64,000 bases of DNA, taken from positions 17,621 through 81,620 of the forward strand of contig NZ_JABBFV010000019.1 in the NCBI RefSeq assembly GCF_012927105.1, in the 5' to 3' direction. Both the position numbers and the translations under genes were made by a program. Each line of letters starts with the position of its first letter. The stretch's first letter is position 1. The stretch comes from Sphingobium psychrophilum (GTDB taxonomy: Bacteria; Pseudomonadota; Alphaproteobacteria; Sphingomonadales; Sphingomonadaceae). The notes beneath the pieces were generated by a model. That model ran no database searches. It worked only from the letters and a program-made list of their open reading frames with translations, and was not told the origin of the DNA. This document shows positions 44,175 through 53,035 of this stretch, in pieces.

Positions 44175-45296
44175 ATGCTGGATTGGAACTATCGCGACAA
44201 GGCGTGCATCGTGGGCGTGGGGTCCACCGACTATGGTGTATTTCCCGAAACCGACGCCGTCGGCCTTGGCGTGGCGGCGCTGAAGGCGGCGGTCGATGAT
44301 GCAGGCATCAGTTTCGACGATATAGACGGCGTCATCCTCAACCGCCTGCCCTATGATCGCTTTGCCGAGGTTTCGAACCTCAACACGCCTTATCTGCAAT
44401 CGACGCCGGCGCATGGCCGCTTTTCCGCGATTGCGCTGATGATGGCTGCGGAGGCGATCGCATCGGGCGCCGCGACCACGATCGCCCTGGTCTATGGCAA
44501 TGACGGTCGGTCCGCCGCGATGAAATATGGCGGCGATCCCAATTTCTGGGCGCCCTGGGGCTTTACGTCGCCCGGCGCATCGCACGCCATGATGTTCCGC
44601 CGCCATATGGCGCAATTTGGAACGACGTCGCAGGATCTGGCCCATATCGCCGTGGCGTTTCGCGATCATGCGACGAAGAATCCGGCCGCCGTCATGAAAA
44701 AGCCGATCACGGTCGAGGATCACCAGAACAGCCGTTTCATCTGCGATCCGCTGCACCTGCTCGATTACTGCCTGATCAACGATGGTGGCGTGGCCTGGAT
44801 CATGACCACGCCAGAGCGCGCGAAGGATATGCGCAAGAAGCCGGTCTATGTCTCGGGCTTCGCGCGACAGGATGATTTCTCGCAAAACTCGCTGCCGCCC
44901 GACGATTATTGGTATCCCGCGCTCCAGAAAGTGGAGGCGCAGGTTTATGCGCGCGCCGGCATCAGCCGCGACGATATCGACGGGCTGATGATCTACGACA
45001 ATTTCTCTCCCACGGTGCTGTTCGCGCTGGAGGGGATGGGCTTCTGCAAACAGGGCGAGGGCGGCCAGTTCGTGCGCGACGGGATGCTGCAGCTGGGCAA
45101 GGGGCGCTGGCCGACCAACACGAGCGGCGGGCATTTGTCGGAAAGCTATATGCAGGGATGGGCGCTGATCGTCGAAGGGGTGCGTCAGCTTCGCGGCGAA
45201 GTGCCCGCCGATCGCCAGATCAAGGATGCCAAAGCCCTTCAGTTCATCCTCGCCACGGCGGTTGCCAGTTCGATCATCATCAGGAACGACGCATGA
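44175..45296 (+). CDS. Thiolase-like protein, likely retro-aldolase (Ltp2-type)
   Basis: 373 residues from ATG 44175, with GGGGAG seven bases upstream. The fold is thiolase/SCP-x (CIVGVGSTDYGVFPE, then GISFDDIDGVI; C-terminal NTSGGHLSESYMQGW). The usual nucleophilic Cys position lies in PAHGRFSAIALMMAAEAI, with no Cys, so it is not a true thiolase. Such proteins with a DUF35 partner, e.g. Ltp2 in steroid degradation, cleave beta-hydroxyacyl-CoA by retro-aldol reaction. The DUF35 gene follows with an ATGA overlap. Confidence 0.8.
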   Translation: MLDWNYRDKACIVGVGSTDYGVFPETDAVGLGVAALKAAVDDAGISFDDIDGVILNRLPYDRFAEVSNLNTPYLQSTPAHGRFSAIALMMAAEAIASGAATTIALVYGNDGRSAAMKYGGDPNFWAPWGFTSPGASHAMMFRRHMAQFGTTSQDLAHIAVAFRDHATKNPAAVMKKPITVEDHQNSRFICDPLHLLDYCLINDGGVAWIMTTPERAKDMRKKPVYVSGFARQDDFSQNSLPPDDYWYPALQKVEAQVYARAGISRDDIDGLMIYDNFSPTVLFALEGMGFCKQGEGGQFVRDGMLQLGKGRWPTNTSGGHLSESYMQGWALIVEGVRQLRGEVPADRQIKDAKALQFILATAVASSIIIRNDA

Positions 45297-45700
45297 CCTA
45301 TAGCAAACCGCTGCCCGAGGCAGATAAATGGAGCGGCCCCTTCTTCGCGGGTGCGCGGGAAGGGAAGCTGCTGGCCCAGAAGTGCAACAGTTCGGGCCGC
45401 TTCTTCTTTCCGCCATCCCCGGTATCCCCGGTCACGCGCGACGCAAATTGGTCCTGGGTCGCACTGTCGGGCAAGGGCATCGTCAGTTCGTTCGTCGTGA
45501 TGCACCAGAAATATTTCGCCGGTTTCGGGGACGAAGTGCCCTATCCGGTGATCGAGGTGGAGCTTGAGGAAGGCGTGCGCCTGCTCTCCAACATCGTCGA
45601 TTTGGGCGAACGCGCGCTGGTGGTCGGCATGCCGGTCGAAGTGATATTCGATCCTGTCACCCCCGATGTGACCCTGCCCAAATTCCGGCCGGCGGCCTGA
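45293..45700 (+). CDS. DUF35 OB-fold protein, partner of the thiolase-like protein
   Basis: 135 residues. The N-terminal helix (PLPEADKWSGPFFAGAREGK) and the OB-fold (SWVALSGKGIVSSFVVMHQK and onward) match DUF35. The zinc-ribbon normally written C-x2-C-x10-C-x2-C is here KCNSSGRFFFPPSPVSPVTR: only the first Cys is kept, so it probably binds no zinc. It should form a complex with the preceding protein. Confidence 0.82.
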   Translation: MTYSKPLPEADKWSGPFFAGAREGKLLAQKCNSSGRFFFPPSPVSPVTRDANWSWVALSGKGIVSSFVVMHQKYFAGFGDEVPYPVIEVELEEGVRLLSNIVDLGERALVVGMPVEVIFDPVTPDVTLPKFRPAA

Positions 45701-45802
45701 ACTGGGCAACCGTCAAAGGTCATCTGTTTTCCAGGTCCGTCGCGGCCTGAACCACCTGATAATGTCCCGCGCCGGTCCGTGCGCGTCGACGGAGAGAGCA
45801 TC

Positions 45803-46582
45803 ATGAGCGAAGACAATCTGGTCGTGGTCGAAGAGAAGGAAGGCTATGCCATCCTGCGCATCAACCGCCCCGACAAACGGAACGCGATGAACAAGGCCGC
45901 GCGCGTCGCGATGCTGGAGGCGATGGACGCGCTCAAGGGGCGTTTCGGCGTCATCGTCCTGACCGGCACTGATGTCAGTTTCTGCGCCGGGCTCGACCTC
46001 AAGGAAGCCAGCGCCGACCGCGAGGCAGGCGTCGAGGCCGATCCCGCCACATCCTGGCAGGCGGTCAATGTCGCCATCCGTGCGCATCCGTCGGTCTTCA
46101 TCGCCGCCGTCAATGGCATGGCGCTGGGCGGCGGTGTGACGCTGATCAACGTCTGCGACCTGGCGATCGCGTCGGAACGCGCATCGATGGGCATGCCGGA
46201 AATGGGCTTTGCCACCTATCCAGGGCTGGCCGGCCCGTCGACCCAATATTCGCTGACGCGCAAGCGCCATGCCTGGATGATGTTCACCACCGAACGGATC
46301 GACGGCGCCACCGCCGAGCGCTGGGGTCTGGTCAACAAGGTGGTGCCGCACGACCAACTGCTGCCCGAAGCAGAAGCGATCGCCGCCAAGATCGGTCAGT
46401 TCAATCCCACCGCGCTGACGATCAGCAAGGGCGCGATGGACCAGATCCCGGTTGCAATCGACTGGGACGGCGCGTTCAATTTCGGCATCGGCAAGATCGA
46501 CGAGATCAACCGGCTGACGGCCGCGGGCAGCGAGGGCTTGGCCCGCTTTTCCAAGGGCGAACGGCTGGTTGGTCAAGGCTGA
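45803..46582 (+). CDS. Enoyl-CoA hydratase/isomerase family protein
   Basis: 259 residues from ATG 45803, with GGAGAGAG upstream. Crotonase features: INRPDKRNAMNKA, CAGLDLKEAS, the oxyanion-hole NGMALGGGVTLINVCD, and FATYPGLAGPSTQY, where the usual catalytic Glu region is altered. It probably hydrates an enoyl-CoA or acts as hydrolase/isomerase in the cluster's acyl-CoA route. It lies between the thiolase/DUF35 pair and an aldehyde dehydrogenase. Confidence 0.85.
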   Translation: MSEDNLVVVEEKEGYAILRINRPDKRNAMNKAARVAMLEAMDALKGRFGVIVLTGTDVSFCAGLDLKEASADREAGVEADPATSWQAVNVAIRAHPSVFIAAVNGMALGGGVTLINVCDLAIASERASMGMPEMGFATYPGLAGPSTQYSLTRKRHAWMMFTTERIDGATAERWGLVNKVVPHDQLLPEAEAIAAKIGQFNPTALTISKGAMDQIPVAIDWDGAFNFGIGKIDEINRLTAAGSEGLARFSKGERLVGQG

Positions 46583-46629
46583 TCGTGGGGCTCAGGGTTC
46601 ACGGATCGCAGCGGAATATGTGAGGTAGC

Positions 46630-48096
46630 GTGCAACAATATCAGATGTTCATAGGTGGCCAGTTCGTCGCCGCTGCCTCCGGCGAAACCTTCCCAACCGT
46701 GGAACCCTGGACCGAGGAGGCATGGGCAGACATCCCGCGCGGCGGAGCCGAAGATGTCGAGGCCGCAGTGCAGGCGGCGCATGGCGCACTGTCGGGCCCC
46801 TGGGCCGACTATAGCGCGACGGCGCGGGGCGCGCTGTTGCGGCGGCTTGCCGATCTGCTGGTCAAGGCCGCGCCGCATCTGGCCGAAATAGAGGTGCGGG
46901 ACAATGGCAAGCTATTGACGGAGATGCGGGCCCAAACCAGCTATCTGCCCGACATCTATCATTATTATGCCGGTCTGGCGGACAAGATCGAGGGGTCTGT
47001 TCCGCCGGTGGGCCGTCCGGGCATTTTCGGCTACACCCGCTATGAACCTGTTGGCGTTGTCGCGGCGATCACGCCCTGGAACTCGCCACTTTTGCTGGCA
47101 GCGGCCAAGATCGCCCCGGCGCTGGCGGCTGGTTGCACGGTCATCCACAAGCCATCGGAACATAGTTCGGCATCGGCGCTGGAATTTGCCCGCCTGGTGC
47201 AGGAGGCAGGCTTTCCCGACGGCGTGTTCAACGTGCTGACCGGCTTTGGCGCACAGGTCGGCGATCCCTTGGTCCGCCACCCCAAGGTCGCGCGCGTCAG
47301 CTTCACCGGCGGCACGCAGGCGGGGCGCGCCATAAACCAGATCGCCGCTGCGCGGTTTGCCCGTTGCGACCTGGAACTGGGCGGAAAATCGCCCAATATC
47401 GTGTTTGACGATGCCGATCTGGAGGCGGCGGCCAACGGCGTCATATCGGGCATCTTCGCCGCGTCCGGGCAAAGCTGCATCGCCGGGTCACGCCTGCTGG
47501 TGCAGGATGATATTCACGATGCCTTTGTCGAACGGCTGATCGCAATCGCCAGCACGGCGGTGGTCGGCGATCCGACCGATCCTGCGACGCAGATCGGCCC
47601 GGTGACGACGCGGGACCAGTTCGACAAGGTGCTGGCCTATATCGACATTGCGCGCGGGGAGGGTGCCCGGTGCGTCCTGGGCGGCGATCGCCTGGCGCGA
47701 ACGGGCTGGTTCGTCCAGCCGACGATCTTTACCGGCGTGACCAACCAGATGCGGATAGCGCGCGAAGAGGTGTTCGGGCCGATCCTGTCGGTCATCCGCT
47801 TCAAGGACGAGGCAGACTCCTTGCGGATCGCCAATGACAGCGATTTCGGGCTGGCGGCCGGTGTGTGGACGCGCGATTTCGGCAGGGCGTTTCGGATGTC
47901 CGAAAAGCTTCAGGCCGGCACGGTATGGATCAACAGCTACCGGATGCTGAGCGTGATGATGCCGTTCGGCGGCGTGAAGGATAGTGGCGCGGGGCGCGAG
48001 AATGGCATGGATGCGATCATGGCCAATCTGGAGGCCAAGAGTGTTTTCCTGAACCACAGCGCCCCGGTCGCCAACCCGTTCATCATGAAGCTGTAG
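46630..48096 (+). CDS. NAD(P)-dependent aldehyde dehydrogenase
   Basis: 488 residues from a GTG preceded by GAGG. Catalytic residues are in LELGGKSPNIVF (Glu) and GQSCIAGSRLLV (Cys). The NAD site is FTGGTQAG; ITPWNSPLLLAAAKIAPALA is typical of the family. It could oxidise the aldehyde released by retro-aldol cleavage to an acid. A bidirectional terminator follows. Confidence 0.92.
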   Translation: MQQYQMFIGGQFVAAASGETFPTVEPWTEEAWADIPRGGAEDVEAAVQAAHGALSGPWADYSATARGALLRRLADLLVKAAPHLAEIEVRDNGKLLTEMRAQTSYLPDIYHYYAGLADKIEGSVPPVGRPGIFGYTRYEPVGVVAAITPWNSPLLLAAAKIAPALAAGCTVIHKPSEHSSASALEFARLVQEAGFPDGVFNVLTGFGAQVGDPLVRHPKVARVSFTGGTQAGRAINQIAAARFARCDLELGGKSPNIVFDDADLEAAANGVISGIFAASGQSCIAGSRLLVQDDIHDAFVERLIAIASTAVVGDPTDPATQIGPVTTRDQFDKVLAYIDIARGEGARCVLGGDRLARTGWFVQPTIFTGVTNQMRIAREEVFGPILSVIRFKDEADSLRIANDSDFGLAAGVWTRDFGRAFRMSEKLQAGTVWINSYRMLSVMMPFGGVKDSGAGRENGMDAIMANLEAKSVFLNHSAPVANPFIMKL

Positions 48097-48116
48097 GCCC
48101 GGTTCGGCATCGTAGC

Positions 48117-48145
48117 AGGGGGCGTCGGCGGCGCTGACGCCCCCT
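48117..48145. terminator. Bidirectional hairpin between convergent genes
   Basis: AGGGGGCGTC (48117-48126) pairs with GACGCCCCCT (48136-48145) over nine bases, between the aldehyde dehydrogenase stop and the CoA-transferase stop on the other strand. Confidence 0.7.
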
Positions 48146-48163
48146 TCGCGGATGTGCGCGCCG

Positions 48164-49381
48164 CTAGACCAGGACGCCCTGTTCCGTCAGATCATCGATG
48201 TCGGACAGCGAAAGGCCCGCCCGTTCGGTGAGTATCTCCACCGTATGTTCGCCCAGCAACGGGGCGGCGAAGCGCGGGCCGATCGGGCCGGATGCAAATT
48301 GGAACGGGGGGCCGTTATAGAGCGAATTTCCCATCTCGCTATGCGGCAGATAGCGCCAGTGACCGCGATGCTTGAGTTGCGGATCATGATCGACAAGGTC
48401 GGCCGCATTCTGGACGACGCCGGCGGGCACGCCACGGTCCTGCAATGCCTGCATCAGGGCGTAGCCGTCGTGATCGGCCGATCGTGCGGCTATCGCGCGA
48501 TCGATCACGTCCAGGGCCGCGTGACGCCCCGCTTCCTCCACCCATTCCACCTTGCCCAGATCGCTGCCGCCCAGGACGGCGCACAGCGCACGCCATTGCG
48601 TGTCCGACGCGATGCTGATCGCGATCCAGCGATCTTCGCCACGGACCGGATAGACGCCGCGCGGCGCATAGCCCGCCAGGCGATTGCCGGTCCTGCCCAC
48701 GGTCCGCCCGTTGGCACCATGTTCCATCACCGGGATCGGCATCAGGCTCAGCATCGGTTCGGTCTGCGCCATGTCGATCGACTGGCCCGCACCGGTGCGC
48801 GCCTTGTGCCGCAACGCGCACATGATCGCGAAGGCACCATGGCAGGGGTTGGGAACATGGTCGGGATAGTTGGTGCCGGTGCCGGTCGGTTCCCGGTCGG
48901 GATAGCCGCTCAGGCCCAGAAAGCCGGTGAGCGCGGCAATGGTGATGCCATAGCCCAGCATCGTGCGGTCGGGGCCTTCGTCGCCGTTCATCGACATGCC
49001 GATGAAGATCAGGCCCGGATTGATGTGCCGCAATGTTTCGTAACCGACGCCCAGTTTCTCCATCGTCCCTGGCCGGAAATTATTGGCCACGATGTCGCAA
49101 TCGCGGATCAGCCGATGGACGATCGCAACGCCGCGCGGTTCCTTCATATTGATGGTGATGCTGCGTTTGGAACTGTTGCGGTCCGCGAAATAGCCGCTGC
49201 GGTTGACCCCCCTGATCCCACCGGCATAGGGCGACGCCAGGCGCAGGCTGTCCAGCGACCTGGTGCTTTCGACCTTGATGACGTCGGCGCCCAGATCGGC
49301 GAGCAATTTGGTGGTGTAGGATCCGGCACCGATCCAGCAGAAATCGACGATCTTGACGCCGGAGAGCGGGAGGTCCGTCAT
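48164..49381 (-). CDS. Class III (CaiB/BaiF) CoA-transferase (1)
   Basis: 405 residues from ATG 49381 (MTDLPLSGVKIVDFCWIGAG); longer upstream frame rejected because it overlaps the preceding gene. Family motifs: LLADLGADVIKVES, then SSKRSITINMKEPRG, and the catalytic Asp region NYPDHVPNPCHGAFAI. It transfers CoA between carboxylic acids, activating the substrate without ATP. Overlap ATGA with the upstream paralogue; the two may form a heteromer. Confidence 0.88.
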   Translation of the reverse strand: MTDLPLSGVKIVDFCWIGAGSYTTKLLADLGADVIKVESTRSLDSLRLASPYAGGIRGVNRSGYFADRNSSKRSITINMKEPRGVAIVHRLIRDCDIVANNFRPGTMEKLGVGYETLRHINPGLIFIGMSMNGDEGPDRTMLGYGITIAALTGFLGLSGYPDREPTGTGTNYPDHVPNPCHGAFAIMCALRHKARTGAGQSIDMAQTEPMLSLMPIPVMEHGANGRTVGRTGNRLAGYAPRGVYPVRGEDRWIAISIASDTQWRALCAVLGGSDLGKVEWVEEAGRHAALDVIDRAIAARSADHDGYALMQALQDRGVPAGVVQNAADLVDHDPQLKHRGHWRYLPHSEMGNSLYNGPPFQFASGPIGPRFAAPLLGEHTVEILTERAGLSLSDIDDLTEQGVLV

Positions 49382-50538
49382 GACGTTGCATCCTTGCCAT
49401 CTTGTGTCCCAGGCACCAGTGCGGGGGCGGGCGTGCGCAACGCCCATGGCGTGGCGCTCAGCTTGTAGGGCGCGCCAGGGACACAGGTGCCGCCCAGGCG
49501 GGAATCTCCGGGGAGTGGGACGAAATAGTCGCGGTAGAGAAGCTGGCGGTTGCCCAGCAGATCGCCCGGCGTGGACATGGGCGCGATGGGCACGCCCCAT
49601 GTCTTGCCGCCCTGATATAGTTGGTCCTTGGTCTGCCCCATGGCAAAGGGCAGGAAGACGGACTGGAACATCTCGTCCGCGCCGGGCGCCGTGTCGTCCC
49701 AGTCGGCCGCTGCAAAAATCTGTGCGCCAGGGCACCGCTCCGCCGTCATCCAGCGGGCGAAATTGCCCCACATGGCCGTTTCGCCGATGCCGCCCGCCAA
49801 CAGGTAGATCTGGCCGTCCTTGCACGCAAAGATGCCGCTGCCCGCGCGCCGGGCACCTGCTGTCCGTTGGCGCACCTTGCCTTCAAGCTGATAGGTCTGG
49901 GCCGCATTCTCCAGCGCCATGACGATGGCTTCCTGGATCGACACGTCGATCACCTCGCCCTGGCCGCTGCGTTCCGCCCGCAAAAGCGCGGCGAACGCCG
50001 CGACGGCCGCGAACTGGTCGGCGGCGAGCAGGCCCTGTTCGCCATAAGCCACGACCGGCGCACAGTCGGGAAAGCCGGCCATCGTCAGCAGACCGCCCAT
50101 CGCCATGAGGGTGAGGTCGTCGCCCACATAGCCGCCATAGGGGCCGTCGCTGCCATAAGGCGTGATGCGCACGCAGACGAGGCGCGGATTGGCGGCGCTC
50201 AGCGTCCCAAGGTCCACTGCCTGCGCGTCGGGATGATCCGACAGGATCAGCAGGTCCGCTTCAGCCGCCGCCTGAACCAGCAGTGCCTGCCCCTGCGGGG
50301 TGGCAAGGTCGGCACACAGGCTCTGCTTGTTCGCCGCGAAATAGGCGAAGGCCAGGCTGTTGTCCTGGCCCGGCCTGTCGCCGACAAAAGGCGGCTTGGC
50401 CCGCATCGGCGAACCGGAAGGCGGTTCGAACAGCGTGACCTTCGCCCCCATGTCCGCGAACAATTTGCCGCAATAGGCGCCATAGAGTCCCGACAGTTCA
50501 AGAACCCGGACGCCTTCCAGGGCGGTAGGGTCGCTCAT
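49378..50538 (-). CDS. Class III (CaiB/BaiF) CoA-transferase (2)
   Basis: 386 residues. Opens VRVLELSGLYGAYCGKLFAD; then LFEPPSGSPMR and YFAANKQSLCADL. In the segment aligned to the catalytic Asp, the protein reads VVAYGEQGLLAADQFAA, so Glu may replace Asp; this needs alignment. It overlaps the acyl-CoA dehydrogenase gene upstream and the other transferase downstream, giving a compact three-gene operon. Confidence 0.85.
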   Translation of the reverse strand: MSDPTALEGVRVLELSGLYGAYCGKLFADMGAKVTLFEPPSGSPMRAKPPFVGDRPGQDNSLAFAYFAANKQSLCADLATPQGQALLVQAAAEADLLILSDHPDAQAVDLGTLSAANPRLVCVRITPYGSDGPYGGYVGDDLTLMAMGGLLTMAGFPDCAPVVAYGEQGLLAADQFAAVAAFAALLRAERSGQGEVIDVSIQEAIVMALENAAQTYQLEGKVRQRTAGARRAGSGIFACKDGQIYLLAGGIGETAMWGNFARWMTAERCPGAQIFAAADWDDTAPGADEMFQSVFLPFAMGQTKDQLYQGGKTWGVPIAPMSTPGDLLGNRQLLYRDYFVPLPGDSRLGGTCVPGAPYKLSATPWALRTPAPALVPGTQDGKDATS

Positions 50539-51743
50539 AGGTCGCTGGGCCTGCCATCGCGCAGCAGGTCGCGTGCGATCATCCAGCGATGCACTTCGGA
50601 CGGCCCTTCCACGATGCGCAGCACGCGCACTTCGCGGGCCATGAATTCCAGCGGCAGTTCCTTGCTAAGGCCCATGCCGCCGAACATCTGGATCGCCCGG
50701 TCGATCACGCGGGTTGCCATCTCGGTCGCCTGAACCTTGACCATGGACGCGCCCCGCCGGATGTCCGCGCGCGCGCCTTCGTCGATCTCCTGATCGAGCT
50801 GCCAGGCGAGGCGGTAGGTGAGCAGTTTCACCATCTCGATTTCTTGGAAACTGTCCGCGATCCACCATTGGATGGTCTGCCGGTCGGCCAGCGGCGCGCC
50901 GAATGTCAAGCGGGCCTTGGCTTGTTCGATCATCATGTCGAGTGCGCGCTGCGCATAGCCCAGGCACCAGCAGGCGCATTCCATGCGGCGGATGCCAAGT
51001 CGGTTCTGCAACGGGGCGAACGCCTGGCCCACGTCGCCCAGCACCTGGTCGTCGTCGACCACGACCTCATCGAAATTGACCGAATAAGCGTGGAAGTTGC
51101 CGCCGATGACCGAAAATTCCTGCGGGATCGTCACGCCGGGCGTGCCCTGGTCGATCAGGAAGGCGGTCATGCCGCCGCGCGTGCCCTTGGCAGGGTCGCT
51201 CGACGCGATCACGATCATGAAGTCGGCGGTGCGCGCGCCGCTGATCCACATTTTCTCGCCGTTCAGCACCCATGTGTTGCCACGTCGTTCGGCTTTCAGC
51301 CTGATGGCACCCGCATCAGCGCCTGCACCCGCCTCGGTCAGGGCCAGGCAGGATTTTTTCTCGCCCGCAGCATAGGGCAGCAGATAGCGTTCGATCTGAT
51401 TGCCCTTGCAGGATTCCTGCAGGAAATGCAGGTTGGGGCTGTCGGGCGGCAGGGTGAAGGGCGTGATCGAATAGAACATCTGCTGCGTCACGACGCATTT
51501 GATGAGCGCGCCCATGCCATGGCCGCCAAAGCGTTCGGGCACATCGATGCCCCACAGGCCCAGTTCCTTCGACCGTGCCTTCAAACGCATCTCGATATCG
51601 TCAGGGATCAAAGGGTCGCCGCCCATGCCGCGATTGGCTTCGCGTTCGATGACAAGGCGTTCCAGCGGGATCAATTCGTCTGCGACGAAACGCGCGGTCA
51701 GTTCCCCGATCATGCGCGCATCGTCCGATAATGTGAAATCCAT
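50535..51743 (-). CDS. Acyl-CoA dehydrogenase
   Basis: 402 residues. FAD and substrate-binding strands: CLALTEAGAGADAGAIRLKA, GEKMWISGARTADFMIVIA; C-terminal bundle with QMFGGMGLSKELPLEF and the terminal RIVEGPSEVHRWMIARDLL. It introduces an alpha,beta double bond into an acyl-CoA made by the two CoA-transferases downstream. First gene of its operon; a copy of the 14-base motif lies 99 bases upstream. Confidence 0.92.
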   Translation of the reverse strand: MDFTLSDDARMIGELTARFVADELIPLERLVIEREANRGMGGDPLIPDDIEMRLKARSKELGLWGIDVPERFGGHGMGALIKCVVTQQMFYSITPFTLPPDSPNLHFLQESCKGNQIERYLLPYAAGEKKSCLALTEAGAGADAGAIRLKAERRGNTWVLNGEKMWISGARTADFMIVIASSDPAKGTRGGMTAFLIDQGTPGVTIPQEFSVIGGNFHAYSVNFDEVVVDDDQVLGDVGQAFAPLQNRLGIRRMECACWCLGYAQRALDMMIEQAKARLTFGAPLADRQTIQWWIADSFQEIEMVKLLTYRLAWQLDQEIDEGARADIRRGASMVKVQATEMATRVIDRAIQMFGGMGLSKELPLEFMAREVRVLRIVEGPSEVHRWMIARDLLRDGRPSDL

Positions 51744-51841
51744 GCCTCTCCCGCCCTCTCAACCGGGTGCCCCCGGCACCTTATCCTTGCTTCTGATTGA
51801 AGACGCTTGGGGTGCGCCGCAATCGAAAGACTTTCTGCACG

Positions 51842-51855
51842 GTTGATCTAAACTC
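51842..51855 (+). promoter_or_regulatory. GTTGAYNTMARSTC motif, copy 2 (between ACAD and LysR)
   Basis: GTTGATCTAAACTC lies in the 205-base divergent gap, about 100 bases from both starts. Its first eleven bases recur exactly at copy 4 on the other strand. Confidence 0.45.
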
Positions 51856-51948
51856 ACACATCTGGCAGCATTGTCGGGACGGGGTCGCGCGCTGGCGCAT
51901 CAAGCCATGCGCGGCGGTCCACAGGGTCGAAAGAAAGAGGATGAGAGG

Positions 51949-52905
51949 ATGCGGATACCGCCGCTAACGGCACTGCGTGCCTTCGAATGCGCCGGGCGAA
52001 AGCTCAGTTTCACGCTCGCGGCCGCCGAACTCGGCGTCACGCCCGGCGCGGTCAGCCGGCAGATCAGGGTGCTGGAGGATTTCCTGTCGCTTCAGCTTTT
52101 TCATCGGGCGAACCGGGAAGTTAGCCTGACGCAGGAGGGGGCCGACTATCTGGCGAAGATCACCGATGCCTTTGCTCTGATCAAATCGGCGACCGAACAT
52201 CTGATGGAGGTGCCCGAGGGCGCGCCGCTGCGCGTATCGACATCTTCCACTTACACACTGCGCTGGCTGATGCCGCGTATGCACTCCTTCTATTCCCAAT
52301 ATCCGGGTAACAATCTGCAATTGACCATGAGCCTGGCCGCGGTCGATTTTCAGCGCGACGATCTGGATGCGACGATCAAACTCGGCAATGAAGACACGCC
52401 CCAATCGGTGGTTCGCTACCTGTTCGATGCCGATCTGGTCGCGGTGTGCAGCCCCAAATTGCTGCAACAGGGGGTGCCGCTGGACAGGATTTCGGACCTG
52501 GCGCGCCACACCCTGCTCCATTCGACCGCGCGTCCCTCCAACTGGGCGCTCTGGCTGAAGGAGGCCGGGATGCCCGATCTTGTGGGTGCCAACATCATGC
52601 GGTTCGAAAGCTCCAGCCTGGCCTATCAGGCTGCGGCCGATGGCGTGGGCATTGCGATGGCACAGTTGCCCTTGATCCTTGACGATCTGGAGTCCGGGAC
52701 GCTGATCATGCCGTTCCCGATTTCGACCCCCGACGACTGCCGCTACAATCTCATCTGGCCCGACAGGATGCCGCGCAATCCCAGTTTCAAGCCGTTTCGC
52801 GACTGGATGCTGGAGGAAGCGAGAAAGACCAGCGCCCGCATGGAGGCGTTGAAACTGGACATGGCCCGGCGGCGTGCGGAATGGCATCTGGCCGCCGTCG
52901 CGTGA
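51949..52905 (+). CDS. LysR-type regulator (GcvA-like)
   Basis: 318 residues from ATG 51949 (MRIPPLTALRAFECAGRKLS). The HTH SFTLAAAELGVTPGAVSRQI and FLSLQLFHRANREVSLTQEG are typical of GcvA/AmpR-like members. Effector domain complete to the end. Divergent from the ACAD/CoA-transferase operon and next to two copies of the 14-base motif, it is the leading candidate for the regulon's activator. Confidence 0.9.
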   Translation: MRIPPLTALRAFECAGRKLSFTLAAAELGVTPGAVSRQIRVLEDFLSLQLFHRANREVSLTQEGADYLAKITDAFALIKSATEHLMEVPEGAPLRVSTSSTYTLRWLMPRMHSFYSQYPGNNLQLTMSLAAVDFQRDDLDATIKLGNEDTPQSVVRYLFDADLVAVCSPKLLQQGVPLDRISDLARHTLLHSTARPSNWALWLKEAGMPDLVGANIMRFESSSLAYQAAADGVGIAMAQLPLILDDLESGTLIMPFPISTPDDCRYNLIWPDRMPRNPSFKPFRDWMLEEARKTSARMEALKLDMARRRAEWHLAAVA

Positions 52906-52917
52906 CCTGAAGTCAAC
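52904..52917 (-). promoter_or_regulatory. GTTGAYNTMARSTC motif, copy 3 (before the SDR/lactonase genes)
   Basis: On the minus strand it reads GTTGACTTCAGGTC. It overlaps the LysR stop codon by two bases and lies 119-132 bases before the SDR start. Confidence 0.4.
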
Positions 52918-53035
52918 GCGCCCGCAAAAATCTCGCTTGAATTCACGGCCTGAGCGGTGAGAACGAACCCGGTAAAAGCAGACGGCATCGACATGCATCG
53001 CGCGCCCATGCCCGTCGTTTCAAGGAGAGATGTCG

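Noticed and set aside
43929..45416. 495-codon antisense frame over the thiolase-like gene
   Set aside because: The plus-strand thiolase/DUF35 pair is well supported and translationally coupled.
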